Source of the DNA: Trachythela sp. YZ-2020
Taxonomy: Eukaryota; Cnidaria; Anthozoa; Malacalcyonacea; Clavulariidae
Length of the DNA: 64,000 nt
Direction: 5' to 3'
Assembly (NCBI GenBank): GCA_016169945.1
Contig: JADLSH010000112.1
Span: 186,001-250,000 of the forward strand
The notes under the pieces were generated by a model, which made no database searches, was not told the DNA's origin, and saw only the letters and a list, made by a program, of their open reading frames with translations. Within the stretch, counting starts at the first letter, position 1, and the number at the start of each line of letters is the position of its first letter. This document shows positions 21,961 through 34,061 of the stretch, in pieces. The position numbers and the translations under genes were made by a program.

Positions 21961-23345
21961 CACAGGTACAAACAAAGAATGAAATATCTGTATGGTGGCT
22001 TTTAGCGAAACCCGAACATCTAACAGAAATAACTAATGTAATCAGATTGATAAGTGGATCATATCATAGAATTTTATCTATTCCTAATTCCAGAATACAT
22101 CGTCTTCAAGGAGCATATCAGTCGGAACAAAGTGCATTGACAACTGCATTTGTGATAGACGAGTCTATCAGAGATTGTTGTGAAAATAACGACAGGGTTT
22201 ACACATGCTTCGTGGATATGAGCAAGGCCTTCGATCGTATGTGGATTGATGGAATGTTATATAAGCTTTATCATCAGCTCTTCTGCATATACTGTATGGG
22301 TGTGAATTGTGGTATCTAATCTTGCAACAGTTGTCCAAACTCGAGAAAATTCAAAACTTATTTTGTAGAATTGCACAATCGTTACTTCCTGGGATCTCTG
22401 GATCAGCGGCAAGAGGCCTTATGGGTCTTCTTAGCATATAATCAGAAATCTGTAGAAGAAAGCTCTATTTTCTGGGTCGTATTATCAACTCCAGCTCAGC
22501 ACTTGCCTTTAGGGAGCTATTTGTACGTCGACTGATCAAATGGAAAATGGAGAAATGAGGTTGTTCATTCCTGATATTATTGGAATCTTAGAAAAGTATG
22601 GCCTCGTGGATTTTATATGATCTGATAATTTTCCGGAGAAAAAGTGTTGGAAGAAGATTGTCAATGTAGCCATGTATGAAAAAGAAGAAATGGTTTGGGT
22701 GGACAAACTTCACCAAAAACCGGTTCTGAGTCTGTATATGCAAGTGCATCCACATTTAGATGTCATTTTTTGGTATAACATTTGGGACTTTATTCCATTG
22801 AATTCTAAAATTATAGTTGATATTATTCGCCTGTTGTGTGGATCACTCAAAATTAATGGCAACAGAATTGAGAACTTTAGCTGCTCACACTCGTTCTTTT
22901 GTTCATTTTGTAACACGTTTGTGACTAATCCTGTATTTCACGCCCTTTTATATTGCACAAACACTGCAAATGTGAGAGAACATTGGTGGGCATGGACCAC
23001 AGACAATCTACCAGCGGACATAATGGTTATATTTAATTCCTTGGATGAGGATGACTTTGTAAAGTTAATCAGTGGCGCTATATGCCTGGGAACATTGCTA
23101 CATTTATTCATAGGTTAAATGGTGATTTCTGGCTGCAATGTGCAGAGTACATTTCGTTTTGCATACAAAACTCTCTCTTTGAACCGTTTGGGTGAGAGGT
23201 TCTAACTTTGACTATTGTAGAGCTCAGGAACTTATTGGGTATATTAATGTAGTGACATTTCTTTGCTTCTATTTTATATCGTATATTCATAGGTAATTTT
23301 ATTTTGTAACTCTTCAGCAATGGAGGTAATAAAGACTTTGACTCG
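21961..23345 (+). mobile_element. LINE fragment B: RT palm piece and C-terminal zinc-binding region
   Basis: Same family as fragment A: HRLQGAYQSEQSALTTAFV and CFVDMSKAFDRMW (motif A intact) to about 22260. After an internal deletion come the thumb remnants (LLPGISGSAARGLMGLLS) and an ORF at 22672-23118 with a C-terminal zinc-knuckle-like motif (FCSFCNTFVTNPVFHALLYC). The 3' end is near 23345 with an ACTCGCTCACTCAC repeat. Motifs B and C are lost. Confidence 0.7.
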
Positions 23346-23349
23346 CTCA

Positions 23350-24120
23350 CTCACGTTGTTACTCTAGGGGACGTTGTACTCCAGAACAATTAAACTTATG
23401 TAGAGAAAACTTGAACAGTTCCCTCAATGACCTCTTGCAAAACAAAACTGAGTTTGACACAAATGCTTTCTACAAGGAACTAATTAAAATCATAAAGAAT
23501 GCGGACAAGTCTCTGGCAATAGTGAAATTCAAAAAGCATGTGAAAGCGTTCTGGAACAATAAGCTTAAGCAATTAAGAAAATCAGTTATGGCCGCAAGAG
23601 CAGAGAAAAGCTGGATCTCCATGACACCACAACGATGTTTTCTATAGAAAGTATCAAAACTAAAATGCGAATACAGGCGAGATCAGAGGAAAGCTGTTTG
23701 GGAGCATGAAAGGAAAGAGTTTGACGATATTGGTAATTTACAAGATGTAGATAATGAAAAATTTTGGAGACTGTTGAACAATAAAGCCCGATGAAAAATA
23801 GAAAACATAACAAAACACTTTTACAATTATTACAGACTCCCAACATATAGCAAAACTTTGGGCAGACTACTATGAGAATTTAGCAACGCAGACTATAAAA
23901 ATTCCAATTCCTAAGGGCAACCAAAAGACACACACATTCGATGATCATCGGGGAATAAGTTTGGTGATGTGTATTAATAAAGTTCTCAAGGGTATATTGT
24001 TATTACGACTACAAAAGTGGGGGAAAAGCTCATATCATCCTCTCCAGGGTGGGTACCAAAACAAACAGGATACTCTCACATCGAGCTTTTTGATTGAGGA
24101 AGTTGTAAATCATTATTAGG
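23350..24120 (+). mobile_element. LINE fragment C: EN-RT linker and RT start
   Basis: Same family: linker (FWNNKLKQLRKSVMAARAEK, FWRLLNNKAR) and RT start in several frames (KIPIPKGNQKTHTFDDHRGI, HPLQGGYQNKQDTLTSSF, EEVVNHY). 3' truncated at about 24120. With fragments A and B it forms a head-to-tail series on one strand. Confidence 0.7.
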
Positions 24121-24204
24121 AATTATGTTAACCTAAGGTAGATAAATTATTAGTTAATATTAATATGTAATATTTCATCTAATTATTTGAATATATTACA
24201 ATAC

Positions 24205-24396
24205 CAGTCATAATGAGAGGACATTCAGTGTCCTTGTCACCAGCAGAGGTGGGGGAGACATGGGACTCTTCTTCACCAACCATAATAAAAATGCTAGATG
24301 ATCCAAACTCTGAAAAAGTATCTTCTACTTCAGTTCCATCATCCTCGGTGAAGATGTTCACTTTCTCTTCTCTGGGAAAACCAAGCTTTTCTTTGC
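24205..24396 (-). pseudogene. single exon resembling a CIDE-N/ubiquitin-like domain
   Basis: A minus-strand exon with clean borders: acceptor (TATTTTAG) before 24396 and donor (G/GTATTG) after 24205. It encodes GFPREEKVNIFTEDDGTEVE followed by FSEFGSSSIFIMVGEEE. The pattern ...EDDGTEV(D)...F...S..FI.. recalls CIDE-N-type folds. No partner exon was found nearby, so it is either an orphan exon or part of a gene with distant exons. Confidence 0.4.
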
Positions 24397-24918
24397 CTAA
24401 AATATATTATTCATACTCTTTTAGTTTACATCCATTGTTGGATTTTTGTGTTTTCAGTTTTATTTTCAATCCACTTTTTAGACATGTTTTGTAATATTCA
24501 GTGAGTGGGCAATTCTCTTTCCCCCTTTGTTTCTTGCTTCTCTAATTTGATGCTTAGTGCAACACAAGGACGGATTTTCTGGGGGGTGGGAGGGTTGCGC
24601 ACCCCCCCCCCCCCCCAGAGAAATTGTGCACCCCCTGTCCCTGCCAAAATTTAAATGCACTAAATTAAACTACCGTTAAGTAAGATAGAAATATTAAAAT
24701 TAATATGTTTCTAGGCTATTTTTTTGCAGCAAATTAACGTAAAAATAAAACACACTTACAAAAAATAAGTTCCCTTTTTTCTTTTTTTCAACTATTGGAT
24801 CGGGGTCGCATTTTCAGCGGTTTTCAAATGTACAGATATTTTACGCTCTAGCGCCTCAATTGTTCTAGAATGATTGCTGATTGTTTTTAAGCTAGAAAGC
24901 ATGCATGATTGATCATGA
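24397..24918. other. unassigned spacer with G/C homopolymer block
   Basis: Contains GGATTTTCTGGGGGGTGGGA facing a C run (24599-24616) and GTGCACCCCC, possibly the edge of a degraded hAT-type MITE. No ORF supported. Confidence 0.35.
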
Positions 24919-26520
24919 ATGAATAAGCGGGATCAAAAAAGAAAGCAAAGTACTCTTGGAGCATTTTTTTACAAGAAAGCTAAGCATAACGAAAAAAACG
25001 AGGAAGAAGCCGAAAATGTAGAATTCACACGTAGAACAGAATGATGTGAGAGGTTAGTGACAGGTGTTTTGGACAATTCTGTGAACTCAATCTTCCAAAT
25101 AAGACATGTCATTATGATTATGTAAGTTAATTTTTTTATCTCTTTCGTTGGTAAGTTGGTGAAGTTCAAAGTGATAAAAATGAAGAAGAATCTGAGCAAA
25201 ATTTACAAGTATTCGACTGTCTTGACATGGAGCAGATTCAGCAGAATGATTTGTCAGGTTAGTGAGTAGTTATATATAAATACAGACGGTTTTAATAATT
25301 TCAAATTTTCAATCCTCAAAACAAGACAATTTTGCCAGTCCGGAAAAATGTTTGGGCAATGAACATGGATTTTTAAAATTTTATCTTTAATTTAATATTT
25401 TTATTGGCTTGGTGCAGTTGAAAGTGGACAAAATGAGAGTGAAGCTGAGGAGTGTGTGCCAAAAAATTTAGAAGTATCGGACTTTGAACAGGATGATGCA
25501 ACAAGTAAGTGGCATTTTACATGCTAGGGTTAACACTTATCTATCCTACTTCCTTTATTTTTGTTGATATTTGGTTGACAGTAGCATTATACATTTATAC
25601 TTTAAAAGGTATATACGTTGAATCACAAGTTGTAAACGTGAATGATGGCAAGGGCAAGAAGTGTATCAAATCATCTGGCAGTAACGTGCTAATTAGTAAC
25701 AGAGCTCCTAAAACACACCCAGGGTCTTCCACTTTGTCAAACCTCACAGGTAAGACAAGATTATATTAGAACTTAAAGGTTGATACTCACTTAATAGTTT
25801 AAATAGTAAACACATGTGCCTAAATTAAGTGCCTAAAATCCTTTAAATGATTATTAAGAGCCATAATCCTATAATTCAAAGTCATGTGCACATGCAAAAT
25901 ATTGAATATGTTAACATCCTTTCTTTCAAACAATTTCCTGAACTGTGTATGACCATTTTTTCCAGCTTATTAGTTATGACTAATATTAAATATCCATTAC
26001 AATTTCAGACTTGAAAAGACCTAGTCAACCAAAACTGTTGAAGTATCCAGTGAACAATAGTATTAACCCTAAATCAAAGAAGACAAAGAGTTTCAGTAGC
26101 TCTTGGTATAGTAGGTTCCCTTGGTTGGAATACAACGTTGAGAAAGATGCAGCTTTTTGTTTCTGTTGCAATAATTTTTCTCCAAACTCAGCTGCTGCTG
26201 CAGCTTTCACAACTACTGGCTACAGAAACTGGGCTAATGCTCTTGATAAGAGCAAAGGCCTTTTTAAAGCATGAACAGTCAGAAGTTCATACAAACAGCT
26301 ATTCAAACTGGAAAAATTGGCAAAAAGTTCAAGAGGGATCTGAGAAAAACATCATTCAATGGCTATGCCCTGACAGAGAAGAAGTTGCTCTAGAAAACAG
26401 GGAGTACCTCAGATACCTCTTCAAGTATGTGTTATGGTTTACAACCAGCGAGCTTGCTATGCGTGGAAATGATGAATCTGATGACTCTAAGAACACTCTT
26501 GCTCTCATGACCAAGCGCAT
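24919..26520 (+). pseudogene. hAT/ZMYM1-like transposase gene, TTF zinc finger, 3' truncated
   Basis: Exon 1 starts at ATG 24919 and encodes a basic stretch with QSTLGAFF, a match to the PCNA-binding PIP box (QxxLxxFF). Exons at 25165-25257, 25418-25504 and 25609-25749 are phase 1 on both sides and join in frame to the exon starting at 26009. That exon has the TTF-type finger (SWYSRFPWLEYNVEKDAAFC, CCNNF, GYRNWANAL). A 1-nt insertion near 26270 shifts to KHEQSEVHTN and ELAMRGNDESDDSKN, the N-terminal part of the hAT catalytic region. The similarity stops near 26490; the rest of the transposase is missing. Exon 1 also has a TGA just before its donor. These genes are transposon-derived nuclear proteins. 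Confidence 0.75.
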
Positions 26521-26776
26521 GTGGTATATATATATATATAGACTAGGAGTTACCATCGCAAGGAAAGTGCTGCCTGATGCACAAACTGCATGGAAAATTC
26601 CTGAATTCATTAGTATTAAATATTGAACTTATTGAAATTGCTAATGATACACTGTAGGTGTTGATTTATTTTGTTGTCAAAACATTGAGATTACAACACT
26701 GTGGCTACAACACTATAATATTGTAAATAGTATATACTGTTCAGTATTAGGTGATATCTGAGTGTAGGTAGTATTG

Positions 26777-27596
26777 TTAACTCTTTCTAAACGGTAGCGT
26801 CGAATATCATCCGCCAACGCATGATGATTTTGAACGCTTGTATCTTTGGCGCCCCTCACCCAAAACGGACGAAAATACCACCAATCGATCACCAATCGAT
26901 TCAGCAAACACACCTGTTCTTGACTAATGCCAAACAAATCACTAAACACATTGTTTTACAGATCTCCGTGATTTTTAACACCTTTGTAATCTGATATTTA
27001 TTATATCGTAAACTAATTATATATTCAGTACCTTTGGTCGATTATAACTTCTGTTTTAAAATCTGTGTGATCTTCGCTAATACACCGTTTTATAGAGCTT
27101 TAAAAACAGTACATACTGACCAACTTGCAAAGAAACACAATAAATATTGACAAAGTTACGGCGAAATTTGAAATGTAGCGTACGGGTCAAACCGGAATTT
27201 CAGACAAAAACAACCGGAAAAGGCCCAAACACAAACAAAGACTGTTGCTATGGTTTTTTAAGTGGCCGGAATGAATTCCCCAGGGTACAATACCCTATAT
27301 AAGATCTTTTTGTCGGGACTGAAGCGTGTCGGCAAACCATATATAGTCAAACTACGGCAAGCGCGTGCATGTTGGAAAATTCCCGATAAATAAAAAAAAA
27401 TTCAAAATAAATATTTCTAAAAGCCGTATCGAAGGCACGTTTTACAGCCGAAAGAAACAGATAAAAAGCTAAATTTCGATCATTAGAAGTCTTTCAAGAT
27501 ATTAAAGATATTAAAAGATATTAAAGATTGTTTGAGTTGAACTGAAGTATGACTTGCGACAACATAATTAAAATGCGACCGACCAGAAAGAGTTAA
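26777..27596. repeat. TTAA-flanked MITE (piggyBac-like)
   Basis: TTAA at 26777-26780 and 27593-27596. The inner ends are inverted repeats: CTCTTTCT...ACGGTAGCG on the left and CTCTTTCTGGTCGGTCGCAT on the right (reverse complement). TTAA duplication is typical of piggyBac. No ORF of note. Confidence 0.65.
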
Positions 27597-28897
27597 TGGA
27601 CTCTTGCATCTTGGTACCAACATCAAATGTTAATACAAGTCACTGTTTACTTAAAAGTTGTCAATGGGATCTTGAATAACAAATTTGAAATCATAGAGGC
27701 AATCACAGCTGGTTGTCTGTGTTCATAAGATATTGATAATGCATTTGCCATGTGCAGTCTGTCAGAACAGTCGTCGACTCTTTGTTCCCATCTGTAGATG
27801 TTCGATACATGTATTTAAGAGTATTGTAGCACCTCTCGGAAGATCGATTCTGATTGGCTAACTTGATATTTGATAATTTCTCTCATATTTAATAGTTCGC
27901 ATTTTGATGAACGCTGATGTCCGCGTTTAAATGGAGATCATGCGCTTAAGATGACAAAATTTGTTGTGGTATAGAAGCAGAAGCAAGAGGTTTTTCCACA
28001 CATACATACACTTGCAAAAGAAAGCACACAACACCAGTACACTGAGAACGCCGAAGACACCGAGAACACCGAGAACACCGAAGACGCCAAATATACCGAA
28101 GATTATTATTATACATCACTATATACTCGCAAATGTGTTTTACAAGCTCTAATTGCAAATACTAACATTTAAAATCTAAAATAACATGATATAGTAAACT
28201 ACTTTGCAAGTTCAATTAACTAAAATACAAACTAAGAGAAAAGGAAAGTTCCATACATTAAGAGATATATAAGGTTCAATATTAAGGGGCACGCCAAAGT
28301 GTGTAGCCACATTTACTTTCATACACACAATTTTACAAACATACAGATGAAAACTAATTATATTAAACGTATACAAAATGTCTTAAAGATTGGCTTGGTC
28401 AGTTATTGTGGTCATCAAGGCATTGACGTTATTGAACTGTTTAAACATCGGATTAAGTCGTGTAGTGGGGTTTTAAAGCTTTTTAAGTAATTGATAAAAA
28501 TGTCTGTATTTAGTTTAGTCTAATAGAATTTGTCGCAAAATGTACTGCAAACATTAATACATAAATACATACATATAGGAATATCAAAACGTTATAACGC
28601 GAAGTTTGAACGACGCCTAGAGTAACATTGCATGGGGTGAAGGTGGGGTTCGTATAAGTATTTCATTGCGGTGGGTGTCAAATTCAGCACTATAAATGTC
28701 ACGAGTACCAACATTTTTGACCAGGATTGTAGCTCTAATCCTTTCATACCCAGGTTTGATTAGCTCAAAAATTATTTTCCCATATACAACTTCCCTTGTT
28801 GTCTAATCGCACGTATGCACGCCAGTCCATCAGAACCGTTTAAATATTACAATGTATTACTAACAATTAAAACTGCTCCATTATATAATCCTTCGGA
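27597..28897. other. unassigned, includes 9-bp minisatellite
   Basis: No gene recognised. A short run of 9-bp units (ACCGAGAAC variants) lies at 28035-28105. A minus-strand frame of about 54 codons open at 28800-28630 is unsupported. Confidence 0.4.
28035..28105. repeat. 9-bp minisatellite
   Basis: About seven variants of ACACCGAGA / ACGCCGAAG in tandem; it explains the Thr-Pro-Arg/Lys repeat ORF there. Confidence 0.8.
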
Positions 28898-31800
28898 TTA
28901 TGCGCAGTTATTTATATCATGATATGCGCATAATGGTGACTTGTGCGGATTTGAAGACGAATGGAACCTATCTCCCAAAATATATCTGTCAGTTGTTCCA
29001 GAAACCGGGTGGACATGCGGTGAATCACCATCTTCAACATATGCAGCACCATTCATTTTGTATTCAGGTGGTATTATTGATGGAACGTTGTGGTTCTGCA
29101 ATAGAAATGTAAATTTAACGAATATTAGTAGCCTAAAGTTAATTATAATATATAATCTTTGGCTAGTGTATATAGTGCTGCTTGTTCTCGTAAAAGATAC
29201 CTTGTCTATCGTTGATACAAGGCTATATATATAAGCAATTGCCTCGCAAAATTTCTTGGCTGTTGGTCTTGTGTGACATTGGTTTAGTTGATTAGTTTTC
29301 TATAGACTAGTAACAGAAAATAATCTGAAATTCGAGTTCATTGAGTCAGCTAAACTAGGTAAGCATGCAGTGAGTATATAAATCAAATTCGGTTAATAAA
29401 AACCTTTTTTGTTGATTTTTAACCATTTTTCGAAACCTGCTCCAAAATCAACCATTGAAATAAGGAAACAATGTTAATAATGCATTAAGGTTTAAGTGTC
29501 ATCAGAAAGTTAGAGTTTATACTTGTGACATGCAATTAAATCGAACACAGGAACTTTTAGGGACATTCGGTAACATGAACAATATACGTGTAGTGTGTGT
29601 AGTGTTAAATCCTATTAGAATTCCTATATTAAATATGTTAATATTTTAATTTAGGTCCCTATATGATTTCATAAATAAGTGACCATTGGTCAGAAAAATG
29701 GTTCAAATGCCAAGGCCTTTATCGTAGAAACGAGGTTGTTAAAAAAGGTCGCGCATTACGTGAACAATTGTTGGTAATCCAAAAGGACATAGTTAATTGG
29801 GGAAAAAGTATGTCCATATTTAATTATATTTGTGTTCAGTATAACATGGGAATACATAGCCTAATGAAGATTTTCTTGCAGTTACAGGCAATTGAATTGA
29901 GCATACCAATTATGATTACGACAAACCTAACGTTTGATTAGTGCCATGCAAAATAGGACCAATATAGGATACATTATTATACTGGTCCTACTTATTATGC
30001 ATGTACCTGCTTTGGATCCATTCCAATTGCTGGTTTTTCAAAGCATCCACTTCTGTTCCCCCATAGATCGGTGCAAATATCAGGACATCTACATTCCATA
30101 TGTCGTGTCATCCCACATGGTGTGTCATTGATGAAAAAACTACGGGAGGGTATTTCATTGACAAATACAAGTCGGCAGCATCTCTTACAGATTCTGTTAA
30201 TCCAAGAAACTTAGACGTAACAGTACACTATAAAGATGAGACAGCTGTTTTAATTTACGTTTTAGTATACAGTGCAAAGTCCTGTCAAATGTGAGATATG
30301 TTCTTAAGACGGTGGCACTTAAGCAAGTCTTAATAGGTTTCCTAGCTAATATTTACCATTTAAATGCATCTTCGTGCATCACGAAGCTTTAGATTTGTGA
30401 ATATGTTGCCGTCTTGGTTATGTTAGGTTTCTATAGAAGTACGTCATTTACTCATTTTCTCTGCAGGCATCTAATGCTATCTATAACCCCGTGCTTGTCC
30501 AAAAAAAAATTTTAATACAACGCCTTATAAAGCCCTCTCCCTTCCAACGCTGCTGACCACATGGCTTAGGTGACACCAATAGTTTTTGTTGGAATACTTC
30601 AAACACTCCTTTATTTCGGCTATGTCACAACAACCCAACGGTACTTTTGTCACCATATAAAACGTAATGCATCACATGCACACACATTTATGCAACATTA
30701 TAATTGCTTATCTAGTTATCTTAATACCGCCTAACCTAACTTTACAGGCACCTCTATGACACTGAAGTACTGCATGCATGGGGCTGAATACTTAAAAGAC
30801 TATAAAAATTTACGCTTTCGTGGTAATCAAGCCCTCTAAAATGGGCACCCCGCTAGCAAGTCAAACTGTTAATCTAACATTTAGCTCGTTACTCATAGTA
30901 AACATTCAATCAAAACTTACTCCATGACGACAAACGATGTGGTAAAATCCACCTGTTTTCCCAGGAAGTTTTGAAATTTTGTGACATGGACTAAGACCAG
31001 TGGTAATTGATGCATACAGGCTATAAATATTTCCAATCAGAGCCGTCTATAATATAAACATATTTTAGTTAAATAACCCATTAGACCTTGTGCTTGCACA
31101 TGCATTTAATTATAATGATACTGCAGTTACTCGTTAGACCGCCGTGGCGCTCTTTATGTATAATTTTGGCCATGGCCTTTTAGTGTCAGTATGGATTCGG
31201 CGCCTATTCGACGGAGACGCTCTTTAAAAATGATTCTATTTGTATCTGCCTTTACAAGGGAATGGCGCCTTTACAAGGGAATGGCGCATTTCCAAAGTTC
31301 TTGAGTAGTACAGGATAGTAAATGTTGATTTAACATTGAGATAAACTATATTTGTTTCAAGCTCAAACAACTTTACGTCTGACCACATTAAATGCAGCGC
31401 CTAAACGATTAAATACGGTACGCACAATTTATATATTTTTGGAAGAATTTTTACCTTTGATTTCTGCTGTGTGGGGATGCTGCATTGTTCGCATATATAT
31501 TTTATCATTTGGAGAGGCAGCTCTTTAAGGTTCTCAATATCCAATCCTTCATTTATCAATTTGTGTAATATTGCTGGATCACCTTTATTCATACAATGAT
31601 AGAAAAAACTGCTTAATTCCGATAGTATCAACCGGCCTATAAATGCCATGCAAATTTCCACAAATTTACTTGTTAACGTGCATATAGGACATATAGTAAC
31701 CGTATATTCTTAAAGATCATCGCAAATACTTAAAACTGATCGACAATGGTACAGGAAATATGTTCCAACAATTGAGCATTAAAGTTGTCCTTTGACAAAT

Positions 31801-32329
31801 AATAAGTAATTCCTTTATAAAAGAAAAGAGTTCAAGCAGTGAAAGGATTAACAAATATACAATATGATACTTACCAGTATACTGGTACTAGAACAAAGTT
31901 AGTTGTCCATCGTACAATGTTGTTTGCCTAATATAGTAGTTGCATTTAGGGTTGCAGAATTTTCAACATTGGTCTGGGGGAAGGGGGGATTTAATTATGC
32001 CTATAGTTTTGAAAGTTGCCCCAAGTAATATACTGTGCACGATGTAGATAACCTATTGGTGATGGCAATAAGGATCGACATAAACAGATGACAAGTTTTG
32101 ATTGCTACTTAACCAAAAATATTTTTTGTTGAAGGGTTTGTTTTTATTGGAGTAATTAGTGATATACACAAACCTGTGAATTGCTGCAACAATTTTTTTC
32201 GTTTCCATCTCCTAGACATATCTCTGGACAAACCCCGCATATTCCACAAACAACGCTTTCAAGGTTCCTCTCAGTCATTGCTTCAAATGCCATAATCCAT
32301 TGTATACAATATCTTTTAGATACTCAATC

Positions 32330-32412
32330 TCATTATATGATATTTCATTTACCTATAATTATATGATATTTCATTTACCTATAATAGTATGATATTTCAT
32401 TCACATATAAGC
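32330..32412. repeat. three ~27-bp tandem units
   Basis: TATGATATTTCATTTACCTA repeated at 32336, 32364 and 32389, immediately upstream of an exon of the minus-strand gene. Confidence 0.85.
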
Positions 32413-33510
32413 ACTTTTTCCTAAAATGGTGCCCCCCCAATAAATGTACCTGAAATAGTTAGGATCTCAAGGGAGCTTAATAACCCAGTTCGGAGTTTCG
32501 ATTGCGCATCTCACAAGTTTCGATTGCAATTGAATCATAACATGTATAGCGGAGACTGGATGAATTGAATATGCATATCAAAGTATTCAATTGTTTAATC
32601 ATCATTTTAATATGGAAAAGTTGCTAGAAGAACAACTATTTTCCGCACGGTTCATTACTTTAAATACTTTCAGTGGTGTGGGAATAGGGGTGTGCAAGGG
32701 GCATGCTCTCCCCCCTTTTCCCAATTTCCCCAAGTGCTCATTTCTGAAGCTAAAACAATGGGAAAAGTGCCCTTTTCTAATAAAAGAGTTGCCTTAAAAA
32801 AGACGAAGTGTCCATCCAAGTCGAAGTTGCTTCATATGCCCAGTGCAGTGTCAGCTACATGTTACGATTCAACCGACGCATGCAGAACGCGGGATTTGGA
32901 TGCGCATTCAAACCTTCGACTGCCTATAGTGTATAGAACTTGAAATGTGTGGACAAAGAACCAACTTGTTTTATCATAGCCAATGGCATGTTTGGTTTTG
33001 TATGGATCATGGTTAACGTCAAACAACGTACGAGTCCCCCAATTTCCGCCGTATTTATTCAAAGTCCGGAGAGTCACCTTTCAGTTAGAGTTTGTTTCAC
33101 CGTTTTCAACTTTCATTATCTGTTCACATATATCACATCTTGTCGACAAGCGGTTCGCAACAGACTTGTACCATGCATTTATAACAATTTGTAACAATTG
33201 AAATTTGTCATTTTATCAAGTTGCCACAAGGTTGTCGCTCACAACTTGTTAACAAGTTATTGAATTGCAGGATGATAATACGTTGTTGGAACAACTTGTT
33301 AGAAGACGGTTGAGTCAACAAACTCGTAGTAATTAAGTTGTCAATAAGCTGCCAAAAGGAAGTACGAACAAATCTTGATAACAATTTGTTGAAATGATAT
33401 TGGATTGGTACAAATCTGTTGCAGTTTTTTAAAATTTATGTGTTTTACAATTTTACTCGACGCAACGGCAGAACGATTTTTGTAAAATTATTGGATGACT
33501 CAACTAATAC
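32413..33510. other. probable intron, no exon recognised
   Basis: Between the first two exons seen of the minus-strand gene. It contains C-rich GCTCTCCCCCCTTTTCC (32705), possibly a degraded MITE, and the quasi-palindromic repeat at 33150-33420. Confidence 0.35.
33150..33420. repeat. AACTTGTTAACAAGTT-rich quasi-palindromic repeat
   Basis: Many overlapping copies of ACAACTTGTTA/TAACAAGTT and related words (for example CACAACTTGTTAACAAGTTA near 33240). A related stretch lies at 49190-49390. Confidence 0.65.
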
Positions 33511-33778
33511 CTGTCTGCTTCTCATCTCTAGAGTGTTAAACTTAGCATTAATTATGTTGGTCAAAGGATGTCCAGTTTTGAAAAATTCTCTGATTTCCAT
33601 CAATATGGACACTGAAATCATAATCTTGTCAGAGATGTTAAACAAACCTATAAATTTAAAGGAGATACTTCAATAACAATATTGAATAAGAAGAAACCAC
33701 ATGCTTGGTTAACCCAGTAACCTCAATACTTTTAACATTCATTGGTTAAAATGCATTGAGCTAATTTTTAATACCACA

Positions 33779-33990
33779 CTTGTATACCAACGTTGTTGGT
33801 TGATCATCACTGTTCTTCATGTTTTGAAGATTATAATAACTAATATACTTGTACCAACGTTGTTGGTTGATCATCACTGTTTTTCTGCTTTTTCATGTTT
33901 TTGAAGATTATAATAACTGATATACTTGTACCAACGTTGTTGGTTTATCTGAACTGTTCTTCATGTTTTTGAAGTTTGTTCTTATAATGT
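33779..33990. repeat. three tandem units of ~70-77 bp
   Basis: Each unit begins near ACTTGTACCAACGTTGTTGG (33780, 33848, 33925) and continues with TTCATGTTTTTGAAG. It lies between the two head-to-head genes. Confidence 0.9.
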
Positions 33991-34061
33991 ACCTTATCCA
34001 GAGCTTGCCAATCGGCGATGCGAAAATGTCTGCCAGGCCTGCTTTGCCAAACTTTTACATT

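Larger units (their letters stand above)
28898..33647 (-). pseudogene. multi-exon gene with GFYH...HG and DRFH motifs (HMGXB3/KDZ-like family?)
   Basis: Six exons on the minus strand: 33647-33511 (SDKIMISVSILMEI), about 32324-32174 (AFEAMTERNL, then CGICGVCPEICLGDGNEKNC), 31636-31455 (LDIENLKELPLQMIKYICEQ), 31046-30921 (GKTGGFYHIVCRHG), 30227-30007 (LGLTESVRDAADLYLSMKYP, TPCGMTRHMECRCPDICTDL) and 29095-28898 (HVHPVSGTTDRYILGDRFHS, then NPHKSPLCAYHDINNCA). The last three exons join in phase 0. A T-run slip near 30130 breaks the frame before NDTPCG, and TAA at 28898 cuts the C-terminus early. I recall this motif series from cnidarian proteins labelled HMG domain-containing protein 3-like, possibly transposase-related (KDZ). 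The function is unknown and the N-terminal exons were not found. Confidence 0.65.

Noticed and set aside
27961..28158. ORFs rich in Thr-Pro-Lys or Arg-Cys-Ser repeats
   Set aside because: Translation of a 9-bp minisatellite on both strands.
28941..30294. plus-strand ORFs at 28941-29234 and 29934-30294
   Set aside because: Antisense of minus-strand exons that have splice borders and family motifs.
33780..33990. possible array of regulatory repeats or CRISPR
   Set aside because: Three directly adjacent units without unique spacers; recorded as a minisatellite.
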